From the NCBI GenBank assembly GCA_964515335.1, contig CAZETS010000016.1, positions 1 to 64,000 on the forward strand: a stretch of DNA of 64,000 bases, written 5' to 3'. Numbering within the stretch: position 1 is the stretch's first letter; every line of letters starts with the position of its first letter. A model generated the notes under the pieces. That model ran no database searches. It was not told the DNA's origin and was given only the letters and a program-made list of their open reading frames with translations. The translations under genes were made by a program, and so were the position numbers. The DNA comes from TMED88 sp964515335. Its GTDB lineage: Bacteria; Myxococcota_A; UBA9160; UBA4427. Shown in pieces: positions 25,101 through 33,562 of the stretch.

Positions 25101-25907
25101 TCAGAGCAGCCTGGTCGGATCCTCGAGCCGCTCCTTGATGCCGGCCATCGTGATGGCCGCATACAGGCCGTCGGCCACCCGCTCGTCGTAGCTGTACTTC
25201 ACCTCGACGACCCGCGTGCCGTCGCCCCGCTCGCGCACGCGTCCCAGGGTCGCGAAGATCGAGCACGTCCCGTACTCCCAGAGGTGGTGGTAGCCGGCGT
25301 CGAGCCCCACCGAGCCGAGGTTGGCGACGAAGATCGAAGCGAACATCGGATCGTCCTCCGTCATCCCGCGAGTGAGCAGCCCCAGCCGATCTGCCAGCCG
25401 GAGCATCCGGAGCCCCGCCCGCACGAAGGGGACGGGCAGGCGCAGCAGCAGGTTCACCTCCTTGTCGGCCGTGCTCTGCTTGCCGCGGCGCCGCTCGAGC
25501 AGCTCGTCGCGCAGCGCGTCCACCATCTCGAGCAGGCCCTCGCCGTGCTCGAAGGCGCGCTTGACCGTGAGCACCGGCGCACCGTCGATCAGCTCCTGCT
25601 TGGCGCTGAAGGTGATCCACACGCCATTGCGCTGATAGACGCGACCGCCCGAGACGAAGCGGTTGACGCCCGGCCGCTCGTGGAAGGCGATCGAGACGCT
25701 GCGCAGATACAGGTGGAAGAGCGTGATCCGGCGATCCGGGGGGCGATTCGCGTTCTGCTCGTCGATGAAGCGCAGCGCGGTGTCGATCTCGATCTCGGTC
25801 GAGTAGTAGACGAGCGAAGCGTTGCGCCCGGGTGAGAGGAACGGCAGGAAACGCTGGGTGGTGGAGAGGTCCGCCACCTCGATTCCGTCTGCCCTGCGCC
25901 CGAACAT
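25101..25907 (-). CDS. Stand-alone E2-type acyltransferase catalytic domain, catalytic His missing
   Basis: Protein of 268 aa matching the catalytic domain of 2-oxoacid dehydrogenase E2 (dihydrolipoyl acyltransferase, CAT-like fold). There is no lipoyl domain or peripheral-subunit-binding domain. The motif that normally reads DHRVxDG is YSYDERVADG, so the catalytic His is Glu (E242); the following DG is kept. Conserved surroundings include FVANLGSVGLDAGYHH. It is likely a non-catalytic or altered-function homologue. The start is at MFGRRADG. It follows the GNAT gene on the same strand by 83 nt. No E1 or E3 genes are near. Confidence 0.8.
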   Translation of the reverse strand: MFGRRADGIEVADLSTTQRFLPFLSPGRNASLVYYSTEIEIDTALRFIDEQNANRPPDRRITLFHLYLRSVSIAFHERPGVNRFVSGGRVYQRNGVWITFSAKQELIDGAPVLTVKRAFEHGEGLLEMVDALRDELLERRRGKQSTADKEVNLLLRLPVPFVRAGLRMLRLADRLGLLTRGMTEDDPMFASIFVANLGSVGLDAGYHHLWEYGTCSIFATLGRVRERGDGTRVVEVKYSYDERVADGLYAAITMAGIKERLEDPTRLL

Positions 25908-25990
25908 CGCCCGCACCGCCCCCCGCCCCGCGCCGGGGCCTCCCCCATAGGGTGACCGATTCGTGGCGCGGCGAAAGCGTCTTGCTCCGC

Positions 25991-26590
25991 TCAGGCCGCG
26001 GGGCGCCAGAGCAGGCGCACCTCGACACCGAAGAGCCGCTGCGAGCCGATCGGAGCGAAGCCGAAGCGGCCGTAGAAGTGGACGAGCTCGGCCCGGTCGG
26101 TTTCCAGATAGGCGGGCAGCGATGCCGCGTCCACCTCCTCGAGCCAGTCGGCCACCAGCCCGGCGCCACGTCCGGCTCCCTGCTCTTCGGGCGCGACACC
26201 GAGCAGTGCGAGGTAGCAGTGCGGCTCTGCGGGATGCACGGTCTGGAGGGCGTCGAAGACCTGCCCCCAACGCCGCGCCGTCGACGGCCCCTGGCCGAGC
26301 AGCACGCGCAACTGCTCGAAGACCGGTGGCGGCGGCAGCGGCCAGCTGCCCGGCGCCATGGCGATCAGTCCGCCGGCCGGCCGGCCTCCGGCGTCGCCCG
26401 CCACCAGCACCCGGCAGCCGCCGCTCGCCGCGGCCAGCGTCGCCCGCATGCCGGCGCGATTCGAGCGGACGCGGAGGCGAGCGCTTCCGCCGATCACGGC
26501 CCTGTTCAGCGGATTGTCGCGGAACGCCCGCGCGAGCACGTCGGCAAGGGCGGACCGCTCGCCGCGCGCCATCGGTCGGGTCGTCGTCAC
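25991..26590 (-). CDS. GNAT family N-acetyltransferase
   Basis: Gcn5-related acetyltransferase of 199 aa. Motif A is ALLGVAPEEQGAGRGAGLV near 123-141 (Q/R-x-x-G-x-G/A acetyl-CoA loop), and the C-terminal strand is YLETDRAELVHFYGRFGF near 155-172. Substrate is unknown. GTG at 26590 was chosen; ATG at 26572 is an alternative. The codons upstream form a Gly/Arg-rich run derived from CCCTGG repeats and were left out. It is first gene of a pair with the E2-like protein. Confidence 0.85.
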   Translation of the reverse strand: MTTTRPMARGERSALADVLARAFRDNPLNRAVIGGSARLRVRSNRAGMRATLAAASGGCRVLVAGDAGGRPAGGLIAMAPGSWPLPPPPVFEQLRVLLGQGPSTARRWGQVFDALQTVHPAEPHCYLALLGVAPEEQGAGRGAGLVADWLEEVDAASLPAYLETDRAELVHFYGRFGFAPIGSQRLFGVEVRLLWRPAA

Positions 26591-26869
26591 CTGCGTCAAT
26601 CTACCCCTTCCCCTGGGTCCCCTGGCCCTGGATCCCCTGGCCCTCGCCCCCGACTCCGACGGGCTCGCGCCCCGCCCCTGCGCGGCCGAGCGGAAAACCG
26701 ACGACAGTATGCCCTGCATCCATTTTGGGGGTTAAAGACCCCATATGTGAACCGCGGCAGGCTGCGGCGTGGCGTGTGACCCGGCGCTTCGGGGGCCTGA
26801 CGGCCGCCCGGCGCACCTCGTTACACTCGGGCCCCGACCCGGCCGAAACATCGGCAGGGAGACCCCGCG

Positions 26870-28564
26870 TTGCGCGACTCGAACCGAATCGTCTGCCGGC
26901 TGCGCTACGAGGCGGAGCGACCCGAGGACGACTGCATCTTCGTCATCGAAGATCGCACCATGACCCTCGGCCGCGCCGCCGAATGCGACCTGGTGCTCAA
27001 CCACGAGAGCGTCTCGCGCGCCCACGCTCGCCTCAGCCGTGACGGTGGCGCCTGGCGGATCGAGGATCTCGGCAGCAAGAACGGCATCCGGGTGAACACG
27101 TTCCGGGTGGACGCCCAGCAGCTTCGGGACGGGGACCGGATCGACCTCGGCACCGCGCGCCTGTACGTCGAGATCGGCCCGCTCGGCGGCGTGGCGAGCC
27201 CGGCCAACGTAGTGATCTCCGAGCAAGAACAGCCCTCGCTTCACACCGAGGTGCTCGAGCTCTCCGAGCTGTCGTCGCTGTTGGCGGCGCCCGAGGCGGG
27301 CGACCGGGCAGCCACCGGCCGGGGCGCGGTCGAACGGGCGGCGGCCGAGAGCTCGGATCTTTCGCAGAGCCTCGCCCGGGTCGGCGAGGTCCAGGCCGGG
27401 GAAGCCGCCGCCAAGCTGCTGCGCATCGTGGGCGAGGCCGCCGAGGCGCTGATCAGCTGCGACAGCCTCGACGAGACCCTCGACCGCATCCTGTCGCTGG
27501 TCTTCGGCAACCTGCCGGCGGAGCGCGGTGTGATCTGCCTCTACGACGAGGCCAGCCGCCGCACCGAGCCGAAGGTGATGCGCACCCTCGACGGCATTCC
27601 CGACCAGCCGATCCACATCAGCAGCAACATCGTGCGCCACGTGCTCGACAAGAAGCAGGCGTTGATCGTCAGCGACACCCAGACGGACGAGCGCTTCGGC
27701 ACCGCAGAGAGCGTGATCACGATGCAGATCCACTCGGTGATGTGCGCGCCGCTGTACCGCGACGGGCGCGCCGCGGGCTTCATCTACACAGATCGCCAGA
27801 CGAGCAGCGCGCCCTTCGACCTGCCCGACCTGCACGTGCTGAGCGCGCTCGCCATGCTGTCGGCGGTGGCGATCGAGACGGCCGCGCTGCGCGACAGCAT
27901 CCGCCACGAGCAGGAACTGCGGGCCCGGCTCGCGCGCTACAGCTCGCCGGCCGTGGTCGAGCAGATCCTGCGGGCGTCGTCGCCCACCGGGCATGACATG
28001 TCGGCGGACGAGCGTGACGTGACGGTGCTCTTCGCCGACCTGAAGGGCTTCACCTCGATGGCCGAGAACATGCGCTCGGCCGAGGTGATCCGCATCCTCA
28101 ACCGTGTCTTCGAGCGGCTCACCGCGGTGGTCTTCGATCTCGAGGGCACGCTGGACAAGTTCCGCGGCGACGGCATGATGGCGTTCTTCGGCGCGCCGCT
28201 GACCATGCCGGACCACGCCGCCCGCGCCGTGGAGGCGGCGCTTCGCATGCAGGAATCGCTCGCCGAGCTGAACGAGCGGCACAAGAGCCTGCGCGATCTG
28301 CGCATGCGCATCGGCATCAACTCGGGGCCGGTGGTCGTGGGCGACATCGGGTCGCCCCAGCGCAAGGACTACACGGTGATCGGCGACGTGGTCAACATCG
28401 CCAGCCGACTCGAGTCTTTCGTGGCGGGGCCTGGCGAGGTCGTGGTCGGGCGTGACACCTGGGAGCGCATCGAGGATCGGTTCGCGGGCGAGCCGCTCGA
28501 GGCGGTCCAGGTGAAGGGGAAGCAGCAGAGCGTGCATCCCTGGCGGGTGGTGGGGCGGCGCTAG
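26870..28564 (+). CDS. FHA-GAF-class III adenylate/guanylate cyclase
   Basis: Soluble signalling protein of 564 aa. An FHA domain (GRAAECDLVLNHESVSRAHA near 34-53, then LGSKNG) would bind phosphothreonine; a GAF domain spans about 185-335; the cyclase domain spans about 380-560. Both metal aspartates are present (LFADLKGFTS near 385-394; DKFRGDG near 428-434), as are the adenine-specifying Lys of KFRGD and the DYTVIGDVVNIASRLE segment, so cAMP production is likely. TTG start with GGGAG upstream. Divergent from the GNAT gene; a TGGGG/CCCCA dyad sits near 26726-26743 in the shared region. Confidence 0.93.
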   Translation: MRDSNRIVCRLRYEAERPEDDCIFVIEDRTMTLGRAAECDLVLNHESVSRAHARLSRDGGAWRIEDLGSKNGIRVNTFRVDAQQLRDGDRIDLGTARLYVEIGPLGGVASPANVVISEQEQPSLHTEVLELSELSSLLAAPEAGDRAATGRGAVERAAAESSDLSQSLARVGEVQAGEAAAKLLRIVGEAAEALISCDSLDETLDRILSLVFGNLPAERGVICLYDEASRRTEPKVMRTLDGIPDQPIHISSNIVRHVLDKKQALIVSDTQTDERFGTAESVITMQIHSVMCAPLYRDGRAAGFIYTDRQTSSAPFDLPDLHVLSALAMLSAVAIETAALRDSIRHEQELRARLARYSSPAVVEQILRASSPTGHDMSADERDVTVLFADLKGFTSMAENMRSAEVIRILNRVFERLTAVVFDLEGTLDKFRGDGMMAFFGAPLTMPDHAARAVEAALRMQESLAELNERHKSLRDLRMRIGINSGPVVVGDIGSPQRKDYTVIGDVVNIASRLESFVAGPGEVVVGRDTWERIEDRFAGEPLEAVQVKGKQQSVHPWRVVGRR

Positions 28565-29247
28565 GCGTCGGTCAGCCAGGCGAGGGCGCGTTGCAGCGAC
28601 CGCTGGGCATCGTCCTCGAGAACGTCGCCGTGGGAGACGATGATGCGGTCGAACTCCCAGCCCAGCACGCGCTCGGCAGAGCTGCGGGCGGCGGCGCGGT
28701 CGCGGACGAGCAGGCGCATCAGGCGCGAGGTCGAGAAGCCGCCGTGGACGCCGGTCAGCCGGAAGAACAGCCGGGTGCGAAGGGACGCGGGACGGGCGAC
28801 GTTGAAGGCGAGGTCGGTCAGGATCAGCGTGCGGCTCGGCCGGTGCAGGAAGGCGACCTCGTTCAGCCGCGGCGCGCCGGCCACGAGGCACTGATCGAGA
28901 TCGGCCGACCACGCCGGCGGCGGCTCGTCGCCGAGCTCGGCGGTGAACGAGAGCTGCTGCTTGGCGGCCAGACCGGGCGCCAGGTGGATCTCGGCGCTCT
29001 GCCACGCCTTCGCGTTCTCGGCGACGAAGAGATGGTGGTAGGCGTTCGGCGCCACGATGAAGCGCACGGGCCCGATCTCTTCGATCTGCTCGGCGAGCGA
29101 GACCGAGAGCGGCCCCGGCGAGTGCATGAAGACGCCGCCGTCCGAGAGCCGCACGAGCGTCGTGCGGGTCCCGATCGCGATGCCGCCGGGCATCGTGAAG
29201 TCGGGGTGGTCGACCACCCAGATCGCATCGTCGAGCTGTCGTAGCAA
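28561..29247 (-). CDS. DUF4336 family protein
   Basis: Protein of about 229 aa with the DUF4336 pattern: an IWVVDHP strand, PNAYHHLFVAENAKAWQSA near 91-109, and ILTDLAFN near 162. The fold is thought to be metallo-beta-lactamase-like, but the classical HxHxDH motif is absent. A TTG start at 29247 is preferred because GGAG stands 7 nt upstream and homologues begin there; an ATG at 29394 would add 49 low-similarity residues. It overlaps the cyclase stop by 4 nt on the opposite strand. Confidence 0.78.
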   Translation of the reverse strand: MLRQLDDAIWVVDHPDFTMPGGIAIGTRTTLVRLSDGGVFMHSPGPLSVSLAEQIEEIGPVRFIVAPNAYHHLFVAENAKAWQSAEIHLAPGLAAKQQLSFTAELGDEPPPAWSADLDQCLVAGAPRLNEVAFLHRPSRTLILTDLAFNVARPASLRTRLFFRLTGVHGGFSTSRLMRLLVRDRAAARSSAERVLGWEFDRIIVSHGDVLEDDAQRSLQRALAWLTDA

Positions 29248-29427
29248 GGCTTCTCCGTCCTCGAGCAGGCGTCGCCACCGGGCGGACCCAGTGTAGGAGC
29301 CCGTCGCGCCGGCGAACAGCCACGCACGCAGGGCGGGATTCGTGGGATAGGCTCTCCGTGCTTCGCGCTGCGCGCCCCCCGGCTCGCCGCGCACGTCTCA
29401 CGACCGAATCGCGAGGAGGCCGACCCG

Positions 29428-30624
29428 ATGACCCACAACGCCGAGATCGCCGCGCGCTTCGCCGACGTGCTGACGCCGAACTACCGCCCGCAGCCGATCG
29501 CGCTGGTGCGGGGCGAAGGCTGCCACCTCTTCGATGCCGACGACCGCCGCTACCTCGACATGATGGGCGGCATCGCGACCGCGGTGCTGGGCCACTGTCA
29601 TCCGAGGGTCGTGGCCGCCCTCGAGCAGCAAGCGCACCGCCTCTGGCACGTCTCCAACCTCTACGCGACGGAGCCCCAGGTGGAGCTGGCCGAACGGCTC
29701 GTCCGGCACTGCTTCGCCGATCGCGTCTTCTTCTCGAACTCCGGCGCCGAGGCCAATGAGGCCGCCCTCAAGCTGGCGCGGCGGTACCACCGCGAGCGGG
29801 GCGAAGACCGCTTCGAGATCGTCGCGTTCGAGGGCGGCTTTCACGGGCGCACGCTCTTCACCGTCAGCGCCACCGGCACACCGGCCTACTGGAAGGGCTT
29901 CGAGCCGATGGTGCCCGGCATCCACCACGCCCCCTACGGCGACGTCGAGGCGACCCGCGCGCTGCTCTCCGAACGCACCGCGGCGGTGATCGTCGAGCCC
30001 GTGCAGGGCGAGGCCGGCGTCCGGCCGGCGCCGGAAGGGTTCCTCGCGGCGCTGCGCTCGCTCTGCGACGAGAACGGCTGCCTGCTGATCTTCGACGAGG
30101 TGCAGACCGGCGTCGGGCGCACGGGACCGCTCTTCGCCCACGAGCGTGACGCTGTCGAGCCCGACGTGATGACCCTCGCCAAGGCGCTCGGCAACGGGAT
30201 CCCGATCGGCGCCATGCTGACCCGGGCCGAGGTGGCCGAAGCGCTGGTGCCCGGCACCCACGCCTCCACGTTCGGCGGCAATCCGCTGGCCGCCGCCTGC
30301 GCGTGCGCGGTGATCGACGAGTTGACCCGGGGCGGCGTGCTCGAGCGCGCCCGCAAGGTCGGCGAGCACCTGGGGGCGCGGCTCTCGGCGCTCGCGCAGC
30401 GGCTGGGCGCCGAGCGTGTCACGGAGGTCCGCGGCCTCGGACACCTGCGCGCCGTCGAGCTGCCGGGGCCGGCGGCGCCGGTGATCGATCGCTGTCGCGA
30501 GGCCGGCGTGCTCGTGATCGCCGCCGGCGAGCGCAACGTCCGGATCGCTCCGCCGCTGATCATCACCGCCGAGCAGGTCGACGAGGGCGTCGATGCCCTC
30601 GAGCAGGCGATCGCAGCCGGCTGA
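29428..30624 (+). CDS. argD: Acetylornithine/succinylornithine-type aminotransferase
   Basis: Class III PLP aminotransferase, 398 aa. PLP lysine is K252 in TLAKALGNGIPIGAM, the cofactor Asp is in LLIFDEVQTGVGRTG near 215-229, and SNSGAEANEAALKLAR near 101-116 marks the acetylornithine/4-aminobutyrate group. Length and the compact N-terminus fit ArgD, converting N-acetylglutamate semialdehyde to N-acetylornithine in arginine synthesis; no other arg gene is adjacent, so a related omega-aminotransferase role remains possible. GAGGAGG precedes the ATG. Confidence 0.88.
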   Translation: MTHNAEIAARFADVLTPNYRPQPIALVRGEGCHLFDADDRRYLDMMGGIATAVLGHCHPRVVAALEQQAHRLWHVSNLYATEPQVELAERLVRHCFADRVFFSNSGAEANEAALKLARRYHRERGEDRFEIVAFEGGFHGRTLFTVSATGTPAYWKGFEPMVPGIHHAPYGDVEATRALLSERTAAVIVEPVQGEAGVRPAPEGFLAALRSLCDENGCLLIFDEVQTGVGRTGPLFAHERDAVEPDVMTLAKALGNGIPIGAMLTRAEVAEALVPGTHASTFGGNPLAAACACAVIDELTRGGVLERARKVGEHLGARLSALAQRLGAERVTEVRGLGHLRAVELPGPAAPVIDRCREAGVLVIAAGERNVRIAPPLIITAEQVDEGVDALEQAIAAG

Positions 30625-30636
30625 GCGCGCCGGCCG

Positions 30637-31416
30637 CTACTTCCCGGACCATTTCGGCGGCCGCTTCTCGGCGAACGCGCGCGGTCCCTCGACGAAGTCG
30701 TCGCTGCGCACCATCGCCGAGAGCTGGTCGTAGCGTCCCTCCATCGCAGCCTCGAGGCCGCCGGTCTCGAGGCCCTGCATGGCGGCCTGCTTGCTGCCGC
30801 GCACGGAGAGCGGCGCGCACTCGACGATCTGATCAGCCCAGCCGCGCGCCGCGGCCATCAGGTCGGCCTGCGGGACGACCTCGTTCACGAAGCCGAGTTC
30901 GAGGCCCTCTGCGGCGCTCACCCGCCGGCCGGTCAGCAACATCCCCATCGCGCGCTTGAGCCCGATCTGCCGCGGCAGGCGGTGGACGCCGCCGGCGAGC
31001 GCTGCCAGGCCCACGCGCGGCTCCGGCAGCGCGAACACCGCGTTGTCCGAGGCGACGATCAGATCGCAGGCCAGCGCGATCTCGAAGCCGCCGCCCATGG
31101 CGACGCCGTTGACGGCGGCGATCACGGGCTTCCAGTTGTCGAAACGCGAGGTCAGGCCGGCGAAGCCCGTGGCGGGCTGCTGGACCGCCGAGCCGCCCTC
31201 CTCGGCCTGGAACTTGAGGTCGTTGCCGGCCGAGAAAGCGCGATCGCCCGCTCCCGTGATGATCGCCACCCACAGCTCGTCGTCGGCGACGAACCCGTCG
31301 AACACTTCCGCCAGCTCGGCGTTCGCCGCCGGGTGCAGCGCGTTCATGCGCTCGGGTCGATTCATCGTGACGGTGAGGACGCGGCCGTCGCGGGCCGTCT
31401 CGCAGAACTCGGGCAT
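30637..31416 (-). CDS. Enoyl-CoA hydratase/isomerase family protein
   Basis: Second crotonase-fold protein, 259 aa. Oxyanion segments are SAGNDLKFQ near 63-71 and NGVAMGGGFEIAL near 103-115. The first hydratase Glu is kept in LPEPRVGL (near 135), but the position of the second is Gly in AMGMLLTG, the reverse of the first paralogue at the window start. Substrate is unknown. The start MPEFCETA has GGAAGGAAG upstream. It probably follows the SGNH gene in one transcript (88-nt gap). Confidence 0.89.
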   Translation of the reverse strand: MPEFCETARDGRVLTVTMNRPERMNALHPAANAELAEVFDGFVADDELWVAIITGAGDRAFSAGNDLKFQAEEGGSAVQQPATGFAGLTSRFDNWKPVIAAVNGVAMGGGFEIALACDLIVASDNAVFALPEPRVGLAALAGGVHRLPRQIGLKRAMGMLLTGRRVSAAEGLELGFVNEVVPQADLMAAARGWADQIVECAPLSVRGSKQAAMQGLETGGLEAAMEGRYDQLSAMVRSDDFVEGPRAFAEKRPPKWSGK

Positions 31417-31503
31417 CGGGGGGCTTCCTTCCTTGCGCGCCTCGCGCATCGAGGAGTGGGGCGCAGGAGTCTAGCCCCCGATCACCGCAAGCGATCGTGG
31501 AAG

Positions 31504-32658
31504 TCAGGGCGGCGACTGGGAAGCGGCGGAGCTGTCCGCCACGGCCGCGATCTGCTCGGCGATCTCGCGGTAGCCGCGGCCGTTCGGGTGGTCGTCGGCC
31601 GAGCGCAGGAAGATCCGCTCGCGGCGAGCGAGGCGCCACATCGCCTCGGAGACGTCCACGTACGGAATGCCCTGCTCCTCCAGGAAGGCGTGCACTCGCG
31701 CCCGAATCACGTCCTCGGCGTCGATGATCGACTTCGCGAACTGCTCGCATTCCGAAAACGGCCCCTCCATGGGCCGGAGCAGGATCGACTCCTTGGTGGG
31801 AATCACCACGACGTGGAACTCGATGCCGCGGCTCGCCGCCATCGCGTGCATCTGCTCGATGAAGGTGAACGTCAGATCGATGCCGCCGGTCACCGCCGGA
31901 TCGTCGAGGTTCATGCCCTGGAACCGGCTCTGCGGCTGGAAGATCGTCTTGAAAGGCTCGGACGTGCGGAGCGAGCAGCCGACACCGCTGAAGAAGGCGC
32001 GCTGGTCGCCGAAGGCGTTCACCAGCTCTCCGACCGGGCCGGCCTCGATCGAGCGGAACACCATGCTGTTGACTCGCAGCCAGTCGCGCACTGCCTTGAC
32101 GGGATTGTCGCGCCGCTTCGATTCCATGACGATCACTGGATGCACCCAGTCCGGCCCGCGCTCGACGTGCTCCATGGAAGGCAGTCGCAGATCGCCCCAA
32201 TAGTCGGTGTACGACACGGTGTTGTAGGAGTCGTAGAAGTCGTTGCCGAGATAGAGGCCCACAACGATCCGTTTCGGCGAGAGCGAGAGCGCGCGGTGCT
32301 CGAGCAGGTAGCGGTACTGGGCGGGCCCGTAGCCGCCGACGCCCATGTTGTAGACCTCGAGCCCGGTGATCCGGGCGTACCACGCGGGCCAGTTCTCGCT
32401 CGCGACGGCTGCGATGCCCCAGGTCTGCGAGTCGCCGATCGTGACGACGTCGACCCGCTCGGGGACGCGCTCGTTCCGGAACCCCCACTCGTCGTGTCCG
32501 CCGCTGCCGGGCGCCACCTGCCACCCGAGCACCGGATGGGCCACGAGATCGGGGCGCAGCAGGTCCATAGGATGGGAGACGGTGCGGAGCGCCAGCTCCA
32601 TCACGACGACCGCGATGGCCACGGAGGCGACGGCGAGCAGCGGCTTCGCGAGCGACAC
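31504..32658 (-). CDS. SGNH/GDSL hydrolase-like membrane-anchored protein
   Basis: Protein of 384 aa with an N-terminal transmembrane or signal anchor (PLLAVASVAIAVVVMELAL). SGNH blocks are visible: I, TIGDSQT with catalytic S77; II, GVGGYGP near 107; III, LYLGNDF with Asn near 138; and V, DDHPNGRGY with the Asp-x-x-His-type catalytic pair near 355-357. It likely hydrolyses or transfers an acyl group in the periplasm, as in alginate or exopolysaccharide acetylation relatives. Flanked by the glutaredoxin-like and crotonase genes on the same strand. Confidence 0.84.
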   Translation of the reverse strand: MSLAKPLLAVASVAIAVVVMELALRTVSHPMDLLRPDLVAHPVLGWQVAPGSGGHDEWGFRNERVPERVDVVTIGDSQTWGIAAVASENWPAWYARITGLEVYNMGVGGYGPAQYRYLLEHRALSLSPKRIVVGLYLGNDFYDSYNTVSYTDYWGDLRLPSMEHVERGPDWVHPVIVMESKRRDNPVKAVRDWLRVNSMVFRSIEAGPVGELVNAFGDQRAFFSGVGCSLRTSEPFKTIFQPQSRFQGMNLDDPAVTGGIDLTFTFIEQMHAMAASRGIEFHVVVIPTKESILLRPMEGPFSECEQFAKSIIDAEDVIRARVHAFLEEQGIPYVDVSEAMWRLARRERIFLRSADDHPNGRGYREIAEQIAAVADSSAASQSPP

Positions 32659-32741
32659 GCCGGCAAGCGTGACATCGATCGACCGTCGCGCAAGGCAGAC
32701 CGCGAGGAGCAGCTACGGGACGGGCGGCGGCCCGCCCCCCG

Positions 32742-33014
32742 TCAGCCGAATCGCTGTACCAGGTAGGCGACGATGTCCGCCGACTCGGGCAGCCAGCTCA
32801 CCGAGCCGTCGGGCTCCTCGATGCGCAGGACCGGCACCGTGGGCCGCCCGTTCGCAGCGATCAGCTCCCGGCTGTGTCCCTCGTCGTGCAGCACGTTCCG
32901 CAGCTCGAGGTCGAGGCCGAGCTGATCCAGCACGGCCCGCACGCGCAGGCAGTAGGGGCAGGTGTCGAAGTGATAGAGGGCCAGGCCCTCCACGGACCCG
33001 GGCGCGGCGGACAT
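32742..33014 (-). CDS. Glutaredoxin/GST N-terminal-like thiol protein
   Basis: Small thioredoxin-fold protein of 90 aa. The redox motif CPYC (C19, C22) follows the first strand LALYHFDT; the cis-Pro is in TVPVLR near 63; the C-terminal segment WLPESADIVAYLVQRFG is typical of GST N-terminal domains and glutaredoxins that bind glutathione. It may reduce mixed disulfides in partnership with gor. The ATG at 33014 fits the fold; longer readings are low-complexity. Confidence 0.88.
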   Translation of the reverse strand: MSAAPGSVEGLALYHFDTCPYCLRVRAVLDQLGLDLELRNVLHDEGHSRELIAANGRPTVPVLRIEEPDGSVSWLPESADIVAYLVQRFG

Positions 33015-33264
33015 GGTGTTGCTCCGTGCAGATTGGATGGCCCTCGCGGGCGCGAACCTTAGCCCCGATTCGGAGCTCCCGTCGTCGGGGATCCGCCGCT
33101 GGTGTCGGGATACCGTCGCGACGGTGACGGCGACACGACCCTCGGGGCGCGGCCGGGCAATGTGGAAGCGGCCGGAATAGAAGCGAAATCCTGATTCGAA
33201 ACACGACCCCGCCGCCCTCCACCCGGACGGCACACAGCCTGCATCGGGTGATTCCGGGGGGAAC

Positions 33265-33444
33265 ATGATGGACGCCGTAGAGATCGAGGCACCCGAGCTC
33301 GCACAGGCCGACGAGGCCGGCACGGGCTCGCTCGTCGAGCTGATCGTCGCCGCCTGCGACGAGAGCGAGGACCTCTGGGAGATCGGCGACCGGGTCGACG
33401 CGCTCGTCGAATCCGGGCGGTTGCAGCCCGGCGCCTTCGCCTGA
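33265..33444 (+). CDS. Small acidic protein, unknown
   Basis: A 59-codon ORF starts MMDAVEIEAPELAQADEA and ends LQPGAFA. It is preceded by CCGGGGGGAAC, a purine-rich site at proper distance. The middle, LVELIVAACDESEDLWEIG, predicts an amphipathic helix followed by DRVDALVESGRL. Composition is strongly acidic with no signal peptide. I do not recognise a family. The even use of G/C third positions supports coding. It lies alone between the glutaredoxin and RND-adaptor genes. Confidence 0.5.
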   Translation: MMDAVEIEAPELAQADEAGTGSLVELIVAACDESEDLWEIGDRVDALVESGRLQPGAFA

Positions 33445-33562
33445 TCGCGTCGCGGCCGGTGCACGCCGGATCCCGCCCGGAGCGCCTCAAGCCGGGCGGA
33501 CGGGCGGCCGATTCCGCGGGTCCAACGCGCGCTCGCGCTCGAAAGGAGCGTGCGGTTGGCGG

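Noticed and set aside
26595..26660. CCCTGG repeats as a VNTR or CRISPR-like array
   Set aside because: Only a few imperfect units are present with no unique spacers; it is low-complexity DNA upstream of the GNAT start.
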